From: Caulochytrium protostelioides
Lineage: Eukaryota > Chytridiomycota > Caulochytriomycetes > Caulochytriales > Caulochytriaceae
Length of the DNA: 64,000 nucleotides
Reading direction: 5' to 3'
Assembly: GCA_003615045.1 (NCBI GenBank)
Contig: ML014171.1
Location: forward strand, 36,733 to 100,732
Below the pieces are notes generated by a model, which was not told where the DNA came from, did no database searches, and worked only from the letters and a program-made list of their open reading frames with translations. The translations under genes were made by a program, and so were the position numbers. Shown in pieces: positions 10,003 through 19,076 of this stretch (position 1 is the first letter of the stretch; each line of letters starts with the position of its first letter).

Positions 10003-12633
10003 CACGCTGCGACCGTGCCGCCGCCATCAGCTCATCTCCCTCTCCACGGCCACGCGGACGTGACGACTCATGCGGCCATGTCGCCATACCGCGCCAGCGC
10101 CAGCGCCAGTGCGAATTCGACGCCCGAGCGATACAACGACCCCGTGCTGCTCACGCACCTGCTGCCGCGGCCGCCATCGCACCCGCTCCCGGCGGCCACG
10201 TCGACGCTCGCGCTGCCGCTCTCCCTCGCCATGTCGCTGCCGCCCGCGCCCGCGCCGCCAATATCGCCGCGCCTCGTGCCATCCCTCCTCGGCAGCGCGC
10301 CCGCTGGTCGTTCGACCACCGGCGCGGAGGACTCGACGCGCATGCCCTCGCGGCTCCCGCTGCCACCGCCGCCGGCCGCCTCGGACGCGTCACGACCCGG
10401 ATCGCGCCCGCCGTCGCCGCCGGCGTCTCTCAGGCCGCGCTCGGGCGCCGTGGCGCCAGGCCCGCCGTTCCTGGGGAGCGCGCCGCCGACGCTAGCGCCG
10501 CCGGCGTCGCAGCTGCCGTCGCTGGAGACGCATCCGACCGCGCTGCTCGCGCCGCGGGCGGTCGAGCAGGCGAGCAGCTCGCATGCGAGCCACGGCCAGG
10601 GCAGTCTCCCCTCCTTGTCGAGGATGGCGTATCCGCTGCTGGCGTCGACGGCCTCGGCCGTGGACATGGCCGCCGTCGCCGTCTCGATGCCAAGCCGCTC
10701 GGGCCACCCGGGCCACGGGGCCCCTGGCCACGCGGACCTGCCGGCGCTCCCGAGCGAAGTCACGATTTCGGGCATCGATCTGGCCGATTTCGATCTCAGC
10801 GACATCAATGATATTGCCATTGCCGAGCTGAGCGATCTGAACGGTCTTATTGATCTCGGCACGCTCGGCCAGCTGGCCGACCTGTCCCAGCTGGCGGAAC
10901 TGCGAGATCTGAGCCAGCAGCTCGCGCCGATGGCGACGCCGGCGGCTCACGGCGCGCATGCACCGCGGCCGCCGGCCATCACGCCGTCGGCGTCGGCGAC
11001 CTCGTCGTCGTCATCGTCCGTCTCGACCTCCCGGCTGAGCACGGCCACCACGACGCCCTCCCGCGCCCCGCACGTCTCGCCGCTGGGCAGCCCGTCCGCC
11101 AGCCTGTTCAGTGTCAGCGACCAGCACTACCTGGACATGTTCTTTGGCAGTCTTCTCTCGGATGAGACCGCCACCTCCGGCGCCAGCTCGGGCACCGGCC
11201 CTGCGGCCGCCGCAGGGCCCCACGCGCCGCCGCCGCCGCCGGCCCTCGCGGCCGGCCCGCCCCGCCATCTCCCGGCCCCGGCCGTGCTGACGCCGACCTC
11301 CTCGTCGCATGATCTGGCGGCCATCGGCCACAAGAGGCTCGACGTGTCCGCCGCCATGCCGCCGAGGCCGATCGAAACGGCGCCGTTCAGCGGCGTCTGG
11401 ACGCCGCGGTCGCCCCCGATGCCCGACGCGATGGCCGCCCGCCCGATGCTCGGCCCGGCGCTGACGCTGGCGCCGCGCGGTCCCCCGGAGGGCGATGTCG
11501 GCTCGGAGCCGCCCATGTCCTCGCGCGCGTCGTCGCTCACGCCCTCGTCGTCCTCGACGTCGTCCTCGTCGGCGTCGTCGGCGTCCTCTTCGTCGGCGTC
11601 GCTCTCGTCGCTCTCGTCGCGGTCGTCCTCCTCGTCCGGGTCCTCCATCGCGGCAGCGCTCCCCGCGGTCCCGCGGCCATCGGCGCTGGTGAGCCGCAAG
11701 GGCCGCCGCAAGGGCGAGCACATCACGCTGCAGCCGCCGCTCAAGAAGATGACGCCGATGCCGCCAGTGTCGTCGGCATCCCTCGCCATGTCCATGTCCA
11801 TGCCGATGTCCATGTCCATGTCGATGCCTATGCCCATGCCCATGCATTCGTATCCGCCGGCACCGGCGCCGTATTCGTCAGCGCCGGCGCCGTATCCGTC
11901 AGCGACGCCGCCCGCCCCGGGGTCCGGATACCCGCACGAGCCGATGCGCCGGGACCGCGGTCTTCCGTCGCCCACCAGTCTGCAGCGTCCGTCGGCATCC
12001 GTCCCGTCTGCGTCGCCCGCAGCCCCGAAGCCGTCCGCATGGCCGGCCATGCCGACACGCGGGAAAGCCGCGGCGCGCGGCCCCAAAGCGACGAAACCCG
12101 CCGCGGCGGCCTCGGCCAAGCCCCTGCCGCCCGCCGCGATGGCGACCCAGGGCACGAACGCAGCCTCGGGCCCTGCCGGGTCTGGCGCCCACGCGGCTGC
12201 CGCGTCCGGCTCAGCGTCCGGCTCGGCGTCCGGCTCGGCGTCCGGTTCCGCCGCGGGCTTGGCGGCGGGCTCGGCGGCGTCCGGCTCGCGCGAGCTGCTG
12301 ACGGAGCAGGAGCGGCGGACGAACCACATTCTGTCGGAGCAGCGGCGGCGCAACCTGATCCGCCAGGGATTCGCCCAGCTGGCTGGGATGGTCCCGGATC
12401 TGACGCCGCCGCCGCGGCCCACCGGCGATGTCGTGATGCCGCCGTTGCTCCGCGGCATGCCGGGCGTCGCGCTGCTCAACAACCCGGCGGCGACGTCGGC
12501 GGCCTCGGCGTCGTCGAAGTCGGCCATCCTCGAAGAGACGGGGCGCTTTATCCGCGCGCTCCTCGCCGGGAACGACGCGTTGCGCCGCGAAGCCGCGCGG
12601 CTGGAGGCCGTCGCCGCGGGCCGGCCGGCCTGA
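9634..12633 (+). CDS. bHLH transcription factor with low-complexity N-terminus
   Basis: The 999-residue protein is disordered except for a C-terminal basic helix-loop-helix. The basic region (about 890-910) carries H898, E902 and R906, the His-Glu-Arg pattern of factors that read CACGTG-type E-boxes. Helix 1 runs through QGFAQLAGMVPDL. Helix 2 is SKSAILEETGRFIRALL near 961-977 and runs into a short heptad-like tail. The loop between them is about 40 residues, much longer than usual. The N-terminus has a His/Gln tract (72-124) with 11 consecutive Gln. Residues about 378-425 form Asp/Leu-rich repeats (DLADFDLSDIND, LADLSQLAEL) that resemble an activation domain. Met-Ser/Met-Pro repeats lie near 719-737 and Ser-Gly-Ala repeats just before the bHLH. 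The family resembles fungal Ino4-like and Mlx/Mondo-like bHLH factors, but I cannot assign orthology. Target genes are unknown. Confidence 0.88.
9847..10005 (+). repeat. CAT/CAG/CAC trinucleotide tract encoding His/Gln
   Basis: Fifty-three codons are almost entirely CAT, CAC or CAG, ending in nine CAG, one CAA and one CAG. The tract lies in the N-terminal region of the bHLH gene and is likely length-variable between strains. Confidence 0.9.
11785..11845 (+). repeat. ATG-rich hexamer repeat encoding Met-Ser/Met-Pro
   Basis: TCCATG, CCGATG and CCCATG hexamers repeat about ten times in the bHLH frame, giving alternating Met-Ser and Met-Pro. It is an unusual methionine-dense low-complexity segment. 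Confidence 0.8.
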
Positions 12634-13261
12634 TCGCCGTGCCGTCGCCCCCGCGCGGCGGCTGCTTGTATCTCATCGACGCTTGGTCGTCTCCGGTCGT
12701 GTAACATCAGGAATGGACGGTCGTTGCGGGGTCTCGAAGCGCGTCATGGCGCCGTCGTTGCGTCGACTTCTCGGGAGAAAGGGAGGGAAGGGTGTGCTAC
12801 GGCGGCTGCCGTCCCCGTGGCGGCGGGGGACGCAGGGGCGCGCGAGGGGCGGGTGCGACCAGGAGCCGTCCCGTTCGTTGAAGCCGAAGAGCGGCGGCGT
12901 GCTGGGCGGTCGCTGGCAGTCCGACGTGACGAGGAGCGAGAAGCGGCTTCGACGCATCCGAAAGGATCCGCCATCGCATGCTCGCTCACGCTCTCGCGAC
13001 CGTCCTCATCAGCGCTGGGGCATCGGGTCCCGCGAGCGCTGCTTCACGCGTCCATCTGGCTTCCCGTTTCGCCAGGCCTGCGCGTCGGCACGTCTACTCC
13101 GCCTGCGTCCGCCGTCCCCGACGCGCCTTCCTGGCTGCCGATCCGCCGCGTGCGAGCGGGCGAGCGCGTCGCGTCGTTGACTCCGGCTCCTGCCGCCTCT
13201 CGCGCTCTCGCTGGTGCTGGCTCCGCGCCCACGCGCCAGACCTGTGTTGATCCTGCCCACG
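12634..13261. other. Intergenic region, bHLH to PAF1
   Basis: The 628 bp are GC-rich and hold no recognisable protein. They presumably contain the 3' end of the bHLH transcript and the PAF1 promoter. Frames are open here only because stop codons are rare at this GC. Confidence 0.5.
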
Positions 13262-14581
13262 ATGGCGACGGCCTCGCGATCCGCGCATGGCGGCGCCGCC
13301 AAAGCGTCCGGCGGCTCGAGCAAATCGGGCGGGACCGCCTCCGGGGCCGCCGCCGCCGCCGCGGGCCAGCAGAAGCGCCCTGGCCACGACTTTCTCGCGC
13401 CCATGAAGCTGCGGACGCCGTTCATGCTCCCGCCGCAGTTCCCGAAGCTCGTGACGTACCCGTTCCCCGCGAACCGGCACACGCGCTACGAAGCGAACAG
13501 CCTCACCGAGCGCACGCCGTACGCGATCACCGGCACCGACCCCGACTTCGGGATCCCCTTCGAGCCGCTCGCGCTCGGCCTCGTCGGCGCCGCGGTCCGC
13601 CGCCCGGCGCGCGTCGTGCTCGATGCGCCCGTCGACGCCGTCGACGCCGAGCTGCTGCTGGCGCCCGTGCGCATCGGCGCCCACCAGACGATCACCATGG
13701 CCGGCAGCGCCGCGGCGCGCGCCGGCGCGACCGGCGGCGGATCCGCGGCCGCGGCCGTCAAGCAGCGCTACCGCCCGGTCGTGCCGTGGCTGCGCCGCTC
13801 TGAGTACATCTCATCCGAGACCAAGACCTACGGCGGCAACGACGGGCGCCACCACGCGCGCGCGGACGCGGCGCCCAACGCGGCGTACGAGGCGTCGGTC
13901 CGCGAGGCCGCGCGCGGGTCGCTGCTCGACCGCATCGAGCACGCCTTCGTCCACGTGGACGAGCACATCCGCGTCGGCATGGCACACCCGCGGCTGCGCG
14001 GCGTCACCGCGACGCACGTGCTGCCCGTGTTCCCGCACCTCGACACGGGCCGCGCCGCGCCGCCCGAGCTGGCGCTCGCCGTGCTCGACGCCGACCCGCT
14101 CGACGGCTACGCGCGGCCCGCGGGCGTCGACGCCGCCGCCGACGTGCCCATCGTGTTCCGCCACGTGTGCGACGACGGCGCCGGCCACCCGCTCACGGCC
14201 GACGAGGCCTTTCTCTCGGCGTACGCGCCCGCCACGGCCGCCGGCGCCGTGCCCGCGGACGCCGATGCCGATGCGCCGCCCGAGCCGCAGCCCTTCCAGC
14301 TGCTCCGCGACTACGCGATCCAGACGCGGCCGACGGCCGCGACGGAGGGCAACAGCAACCAACACCTGTCGCTGGATGTGCGCGACGCGGACGGCGTTGC
14401 GCTGTACACGCTGCTGCCGACGAAGCACACGCTGCGGCGGCAGCGGCGGATGCCACGCGCGCGGGGGCGCGGACCGGCCCCGGTCGGCGGCGTCTTCCTC
14501 AGCTCCGCGCTGCAGGCCGCCATGGACGCACGGCCTACGCAGCTCGATGTCACCCGCGTCCCGCCGCCCACGCGTCTGTAA
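13262..14581 (+). CDS. PAF1: PAF1, core subunit of the RNA polymerase II PAF complex
   Basis: The protein (439 residues) matches PAF1 along its length. Residues about 40-85 hold the N-terminal block (FLAPMKLRTPFMLPPQFPKL, then TYPFPANRHTRYEANSL and DPDFGIPF), equivalent to the human FITYPFDQNRFVQYKATSL region. PWLRRSEYISSETKTYG near residue 180 is the second family signature. RGVTATHVLPVFPHLD and QPFQLLRDYAIQTR follow in the expected order. PAF1 acts in transcription elongation and in histone H2B ubiquitination and H3 methylation, binding Ctr9, Leo1, Cdc73 and Rtf1. The long acidic C-terminus of animal PAF1 is missing. An upstream GTG frame was rejected because the ATG at 13262 has A at -3 and G at +4 and gives the normal N-terminus. 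The gene is convergent with the dipeptidase gene. Confidence 0.93.
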   Translation: MATASRSAHGGAAKASGGSSKSGGTASGAAAAAAGQQKRPGHDFLAPMKLRTPFMLPPQFPKLVTYPFPANRHTRYEANSLTERTPYAITGTDPDFGIPFEPLALGLVGAAVRRPARVVLDAPVDAVDAELLLAPVRIGAHQTITMAGSAAARAGATGGGSAAAAVKQRYRPVVPWLRRSEYISSETKTYGGNDGRHHARADAAPNAAYEASVREAARGSLLDRIEHAFVHVDEHIRVGMAHPRLRGVTATHVLPVFPHLDTGRAAPPELALAVLDADPLDGYARPAGVDAAADVPIVFRHVCDDGAGHPLTADEAFLSAYAPATAAGAVPADADADAPPEPQPFQLLRDYAIQTRPTAATEGNSNQHLSLDVRDADGVALYTLLPTKHTLRRQRRMPRARGRGPAPVGGVFLSSALQAAMDARPTQLDVTRVPPPTRL

Positions 14582-14662
14582 CCGCCCCTCTTCCCCCATC
14601 GGCAGGCATCGTCGCTCGGGGGTTGGAGAGGGTAGGAACGTCGCAACCGCGTGTGTCATTGT

Positions 14663-14668
14663 TTTATT
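14663..14668 (-). terminator. Candidate AATAAA polyadenylation signal for the dipeptidase gene
   Basis: AATAAA reads on the minus strand about 115 bases beyond the stop codon of the dipeptidase gene, in an AT-rich patch (about 14655-14760) between the two convergent genes. A canonical hexamer is rare in DNA this GC-rich. Confidence 0.5.
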
Positions 14669-14782
14669 TAAGCGTGATCTGTCTATATATCTTGGACTGG
14701 CGAGCTTGGAATCGAACGTCTCGATGGATGGGATCTGACGAAGTATATATTTTTGTTGAGAGGATCACGTATCAGAAAGAGG

Positions 14783-16219
14783 TTAAGCGGTGCTGGCGGC
14801 GGCAATCTCGTGGAGGTAGGTGGCCATGAGCTCGATGCCGCGGAGGTAGTTGTCACGGTCGAGCTTCTCGTTGGTCGAGTGGGCACCGTCATCGCCGCGG
14901 CCCATCGGGAGCAGCAGGACGTTCTTGTTGAGGGCTTCCTGGAAGGTGAGCGTGACGGGGATCGAGCCGCCCTCGCGCGTCAGATCGGGCGTGACGCCAA
15001 AGACGGTCTTGACGGCCTTGATGGCGGCGGTGAAGTTCCAGTGGTTGATGTCGGCGACCCAGGACTTGCCGGCGTGGTCGCAGGCGACCGCGATGGTGTT
15101 GGTCGACTCGAGCTTGGCGAACTCGGCCGCCACGTGGGCCTTCACGAGGCGGGTAATCTCGTCCGGGTCCTGGTGCGGCACGGTGCGGATGGAGAACTTG
15201 CCGATGACCTTGGCGGGGATGACAGTCTTGGAGCCCGGCGTCGCGAACGCGCCCTCGATACCGTGCAGCGAGAGGCTCGGGTTGCGCCAGCGGCCCATGA
15301 GCAACTGCGCCTTGTCGCTCGTCAGCGCGGACTCGCTGCCGGTGGCGTTGTTGATGTCACCGACGCTGAACTCGATGGTCTTGTAGAGCTCGCGCTCGGC
15401 GTCGGTGACGGGCGCCACCGTGTCGTAGATGCCGGGGACGAGGATCTTGCCCTGCGGGTCGACCAGGGTGCTCATCAGCCGGACGAGGTCGGTCATGGGC
15501 TCGTGGACGGTGCCGCCGAACACGCCGGAGTGGAGGTCGCGCGCGGGCCCACGGACCGTCAGGTTGAAGTACGAGACGCCGCGCAGGCCATACGTGAGGC
15601 AGGGTTTGGTCGTGCCGAGCCAGTAGTTGTCGCTGATGCAGACGGCGTCGACGCCGTCGAAGTAGCCACCGGCCTGGGCCTCGGCCGCGATGAGCGCGTC
15701 AAGGCCCTCGGAGCCGGACTCCTCCATGCCCTCGAAGCAGCACTTGAGGTTCACGGGCAGCGCGACGCCGGCCTTCTGGTGCGCCTCGATGGCCCACAGC
15801 CAGCCCATCAGCGGGCCCTTGTCGTCGGACGCGCCGCGGCCCACGAGGCGCCCGTCCGCCTGCTCAACGAGCTGGAAGGGGTCCGTCGCCCAGCCGTCCT
15901 CCTTCGCGGCGGGCTGCACGTCGTAGTGGCCGTAGACGAGCACGGTCTTCTTGGCGGGGTCGGTGCCGTACGTGCCGAGGACGACGGGCGGCAGCGGCAG
16001 CGGCGCCGCACCGTCGGCGACCGTCTGCTCGCCGATGTCGCGCTCGACGACGTCCGTGAAGCCGAGGCGCTGCATGTGCGCGACGAGCCACCGGCCCATG
16101 CGCACGACCTCGGGGCGGCGCTCGCGCTCGCCGGACACGCTCGGGATCGCCACGGCCTCGGCGAGCCGCGCGATCCACAGCGTCGCGTTCTCGTGAACGG
16201 CGTTCTTGACCGCCTCCAT
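14783..16219 (-). CDS. DUG1: Cytosolic Cys-Gly metallodipeptidase, Dug1/CNDP2 type
   Basis: This M20-family dizinc peptidase hydrolyses Cys-Gly and other dipeptides; in yeast Dug1 works in glutathione breakdown. Length is 478 residues against about 475-481 for CNDP2/Dug1. Metal and catalytic residues are intact: H98 and D100 in YGHYDVQPA, D132/D133 in GASDDKGP, E166/E167 in GMEESGSEG, D197 in SDNYWLG, and the late His in GDDGAHSTNEKLDR. The dimerisation (lid) domain with DLHSGVFGG lies between the two halves of the catalytic domain. No signal peptide is seen, consistent with a cytosolic enzyme. The start at 16219 has A at -3 and G at +4; an eight-codon upstream extension begins with TTG and was rejected. 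It is divergent from RPA3 across 750 bp. Confidence 0.96.
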   Translation of the reverse strand: MEAVKNAVHENATLWIARLAEAVAIPSVSGERERRPEVVRMGRWLVAHMQRLGFTDVVERDIGEQTVADGAAPLPLPPVVLGTYGTDPAKKTVLVYGHYDVQPAAKEDGWATDPFQLVEQADGRLVGRGASDDKGPLMGWLWAIEAHQKAGVALPVNLKCCFEGMEESGSEGLDALIAAEAQAGGYFDGVDAVCISDNYWLGTTKPCLTYGLRGVSYFNLTVRGPARDLHSGVFGGTVHEPMTDLVRLMSTLVDPQGKILVPGIYDTVAPVTDAERELYKTIEFSVGDINNATGSESALTSDKAQLLMGRWRNPSLSLHGIEGAFATPGSKTVIPAKVIGKFSIRTVPHQDPDEITRLVKAHVAAEFAKLESTNTIAVACDHAGKSWVADINHWNFTAAIKAVKTVFGVTPDLTREGGSIPVTLTFQEALNKNVLLLPMGRGDDGAHSTNEKLDRDNYLRGIELMATYLHEIAAASTA

Positions 16220-16969
16220 CGTATCACGTCGACAAAGAAACAAAGAGAGAAAAGGAAGGTGGCGCCGACGGGAGTCGACGTGGAAATCAGCGGAGCAGCA
16301 GGCGAGGCAATGCGGAGAAGACGATCAGATCCTATTGGGGGTCAGATCCGATGCAGATCAGATGCCGAGGGGTGAGATGCATCAGCGAAGGCAGGCATCC
16401 AACGGGGAGGTGCGCTCGCGCGTAGCGTCCAGCACGCAAGGCGCGGTCCAGCACGATCAGCGTGCTAGGAGTTCAGATGAATCAGGATCCCGCAGATACA
16501 GATCTTGGCGGCGAGCAGGATCCATGGGTCATTCATTGTCGAAGAAGCGGTGCGGCCGTCGCGTTGCTCGAGGGCGATAGCGCGCCCTAGCATTGTCGTG
16601 GAGTCGGCTCAGGGACCCCCTCTCTTCGCTCCTCGTGGCGGAAGGCATCCCGCCGAGGGGCTGAGTCGAGGCGCCACCGACGCCGCGAGGACCCTACTCG
16701 CCTGAGCGATATTTGGCGAGAGGCCATCCCAGCCAAGGCGGCGGGCTCGTCGCCACATCGCGCGACTCGGTGCTTCATAGGCCTCATACTCGCACCGTCA
16801 GCGTATGATCCGTGACTCTCGGCTCAACGCGTTCTGCTCGGTTCTGCCCGGTCGCCGCCCGCGTCTCGTCCCCGCCTCATACCTTCCCTTGCCATTGATC
16901 CTCGGCGTGTCCGCTCGCCCCGCGTTGTTCCTTCCGACCCACCGCCGCTTCCTGCTTTCTGTCGACACC
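16220..16969. other. Divergent promoter region, dipeptidase and RPA3
   Basis: The 750 bp between two divergent starts contain repeated CAGATC/TCAGATC words between about 16325 and 16370 and again near 16495, and an ACGCGT box at 16827-16832. No protein is recognised here. Confidence 0.5.
16827..16832 (+). promoter_or_regulatory. ACGCGT (MCB-like) box upstream of RPA3
   Basis: The palindromic MluI cell-cycle box ACGCGT lies 138 bp before the RPA3 ATG. In yeasts, MBF acts on such boxes at G1/S genes, including replication factors. By composition alone one copy is expected about every 3 kb in DNA this rich in GC, so a single copy is weak evidence. Confidence 0.4.
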
Positions 16970-17284
16970 ATGGCTGCAACCACCATCCGGATCACGTCGG
17001 CTCACCTGCAGTCGACGGTGGGCAAGCTGGTGCGCATTGCCGGCCGCGTGCTGTCGCGGTCGAGCGAGACGGCGGTCCTGCAGGCCGCGGACATGGGCGA
17101 AGTCACCATTCAGCTCGGCCCGGACTCGATGCTCCAGCCCGACACGGTCGCCGAGATCATGGGCCGCGTCAATCCGGACCTCTCCATCCAGGAAATGACC
17201 TCCAATACCTTCGACGGCCCCATGGACATGGAGACGCATGCCAAGATGGTCGACTACGCCCACCAGTATGGCGAGCTCTTCTAG
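16970..17284 (+). CDS. RPA3: Replication protein A 14 kDa subunit
   Basis: This 104-residue protein is the smallest subunit of the heterotrimeric single-strand DNA-binding protein RPA, used in replication, repair and recombination. It is a single OB fold of the Rep_fac-A_3 family: the strand block GKLVRIAGRVLSRSSETAVLQ is followed by GEVTIQLGP. The C-terminal helix YAHQYGELF at residues 96-104 would form part of the trimerisation bundle with RPA1 and RPA2. The family phrase near VNPDLSIQEMTSNTFDGPMD is present. The start has the strong context ACACCATGG. Length is close to yeast Rfa3 and human RPA14. The neighbour is convergent, with 154 bp to the lactone oxidase gene. An MCB-like box in the promoter hints at G1/S control. 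Confidence 0.9.
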   Translation: MAATTIRITSAHLQSTVGKLVRIAGRVLSRSSETAVLQAADMGEVTIQLGPDSMLQPDTVAEIMGRVNPDLSIQEMTSNTFDGPMDMETHAKMVDYAHQYGELF

Positions 17285-17438
17285 GGGCACGCTCGCTGGC
17301 GCCGTGGAACGCACCCGTCGGAGCACGGCCTCCGGAAGGTATGCATGCCGCATCGTGTCTGCCAGCCTGGCGTTGCCTCGTTGTCGTTTTGTAGATAGAA
17401 TGGACCGGAGATCTATGTAGTCAAAAGCGGCGCCCGCC

Positions 17439-19076
17439 TCAGAGCTTGGCCTTGGGCATCGGCGTCGTCGGCGCGGCCGGCGCCCACGTCGGTGTGGTGG
17501 CGCCAACGTCGCCCAGATGCCGCCGGACATAGGCGTTGGTGAACACGTTGTCCGGGTCGCAGCTGGCGCGCACGCGCTGGAACGTCGCCCACGTCTCCGG
17601 GTAGAGCCGGGCGAGCTCTGCCGGGCCCAGCGGAAAGGCCTTCGCCCAGTGGGGGCGCCCGCCGCGCTGCCGCAGGATCGCCTCGTACAGCGCCCAGTAC
17701 CGCGCGCGGCCGGGCGCGTCGGCCCCGTACGGCCGGTACGTGATAATGCCGATATAGACGAACGGCGCGGCCGTGGCGGCCGGGGTGGAGGACGCCGTGG
17801 CCGGGCTGAGCAAGGCGTCGTCGGCCGCGACGCTGCGGATCTCGATCGGCGCATGGACGGCGCCCGCGACGGCAGGTCCCGCGGCGCGGATGGCGTCACG
17901 GAGCGCCGTGAGCACGCGCGCCGCGTCGGCGAGCGGCACGCACCACTCGGTGACGTACTGCTTGAAGAGGCAGTCAAGCTTGAACATCTCGAAGCTTCTG
18001 CCGCGCGGGATCGAGTGCGCGTCGGCATGCGCGATCGCCGCATACGGGTCCTCGGGCCACGCGGTCGCCGCCGCCGTGGCCGGGACGGCCCGGGGCACGG
18101 GCGGGTGGTCGATCTGGAAGGCGACGAGCGGCGCGAGCAGCCGCGGCATCCACGTCGCGGCGTACAGGCTCGCCTCGTAGAGGTGGTGCGGGATCAGCGA
18201 GCCGCGCACCCAGCCGGGCCGCGGGCGCGTCGGCGGCGGCGGGAGGCTCGCGTCGGCGGCCGGCGGCGTGATGCGCCGCGCATACTGCGCCAGCACGCGG
18301 TCGGTCGGCGGCATCCACCACAGCCGCGTATGGTCGCTCTGCGCGAGCAGCGACGGCAGCTGCTGCGCCATCGTCGCGAAGTCGAGCTCGCCCTCCACGA
18401 CAGCGAGCTGGAAGGCCGGCACGACGCGGAGCGTCACCTGGACCACGATGCCGAGGCAGCCGAGGCTGCACAGCGCCGCGCGGAACGCGTCGGGGTCGGG
18501 GTCGTCGCGCCGCAGCACGCGGCGCTCGCCGGTCCCCGTGATCAGGACGATCTCGAGCGCGGTCGACGACAGCACGCCGAAGCGGCTGCCGGCGCCGTGG
18601 GTGCCCGTGGCCATGGAGCCGGCGACCGTCTGCTCCGCGATACTCCCGAGGTTTTCAAGCGCGAGCCCCGCGCGGTCCAGCGCGACGCTGAGCGCCTCGA
18701 GCGTGATGCCCGCTTGCGCCGTCACGGTCAGGCGCGCGCGGTCGATGTGCACGATGTTCGCCATGCGGTGCATCCGCACCGCGAAGCCCGGGCGGCCCAG
18801 CATCGCGTCGGCGTCGCTGTTGCGCGCGTCACGTGCCGCCGTGCCACGGAGCCACCCGCGCGCCTCGCCCCCGCGGGTCGTCGCATACGGCGTCGCGGCA
18901 ATGTCGGAGGGCGAGTGACGCGCGCCGACGACGCGGACGACGGCGCGCGCCCGCCGCGCGTCGCGCACGAGGTTCGCCACGTCCGCATCGGTCTCTGGCA
19001 CGTACGTGCGCGACGGCTGCCACCGGAACGTGCGAGCCCAGTTGCGTTCGGCGGGCGGGTGGTGGTCGATGCGCAT
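17439..19076 (-). CDS. ALO1: D-arabinono-1,4-lactone oxidase with AKL C-terminus
   Basis: This is an FAD-dependent oxidase of the vanillyl-alcohol oxidase fold that converts D-arabinono-1,4-lactone to the ascorbate analogue D-erythroascorbate, releasing hydrogen peroxide. The N-terminal FAD domain has VVGARHSPSDIA, in which the His is the usual covalent flavin attachment site, followed by GSIAEQTVAGSMATGTHG. The C-terminal ALO domain has FMPPTDRV-type and RSFEMFKLDCLFKQY blocks, the GGRPHWAK signature, and CDPDNVFTNAYVR. The protein is 545 residues, close to the yeast enzyme (526). The last residues are PKAKL, and AKL fits the peroxisomal PTS1 consensus, whereas the yeast enzyme is mitochondrial. 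An 18-codon TTG-initiated extension upstream was rejected. The gene is convergent with RPA3. Confidence 0.94.
   Translation of the reverse strand: MRIDHHPPAERNWARTFRWQPSRTYVPETDADVANLVRDARRARAVVRVVGARHSPSDIAATPYATTRGGEARGWLRGTAARDARNSDADAMLGRPGFAVRMHRMANIVHIDRARLTVTAQAGITLEALSVALDRAGLALENLGSIAEQTVAGSMATGTHGAGSRFGVLSSTALEIVLITGTGERRVLRRDDPDPDAFRAALCSLGCLGIVVQVTLRVVPAFQLAVVEGELDFATMAQQLPSLLAQSDHTRLWWMPPTDRVLAQYARRITPPAADASLPPPPTRPRPGWVRGSLIPHHLYEASLYAATWMPRLLAPLVAFQIDHPPVPRAVPATAAATAWPEDPYAAIAHADAHSIPRGRSFEMFKLDCLFKQYVTEWCVPLADAARVLTALRDAIRAAGPAVAGAVHAPIEIRSVAADDALLSPATASSTPAATAAPFVYIGIITYRPYGADAPGRARYWALYEAILRQRGGRPHWAKAFPLGPAELARLYPETWATFQRVRASCDPDNVFTNAYVRRHLGDVGATTPTWAPAAPTTPMPKAKL

Noticed and set aside
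11127-12707. 526-codon minus-strand frame opposite the bHLH gene
   Set aside because: Shadow frame with Ala/Asp/Gly bias; the bHLH motif with its His-Glu-Arg pattern is clearly on the plus strand.
14690-14725. tRNA-like T-arm (GTTCGATTCC on the minus strand)
   Set aside because: The flanking bases do not pair into a T-stem and no D-arm, anticodon arm or acceptor stem can be built around it.
14753-16375. Long open frame (540 codons) on the plus strand opposite the dipeptidase gene
   Set aside because: It is the antisense shadow of a well-conserved enzyme; at this GC, stop codons are rare in the antisense frame. The composition (Val/Arg/Gly/Asp-rich) has no domain.
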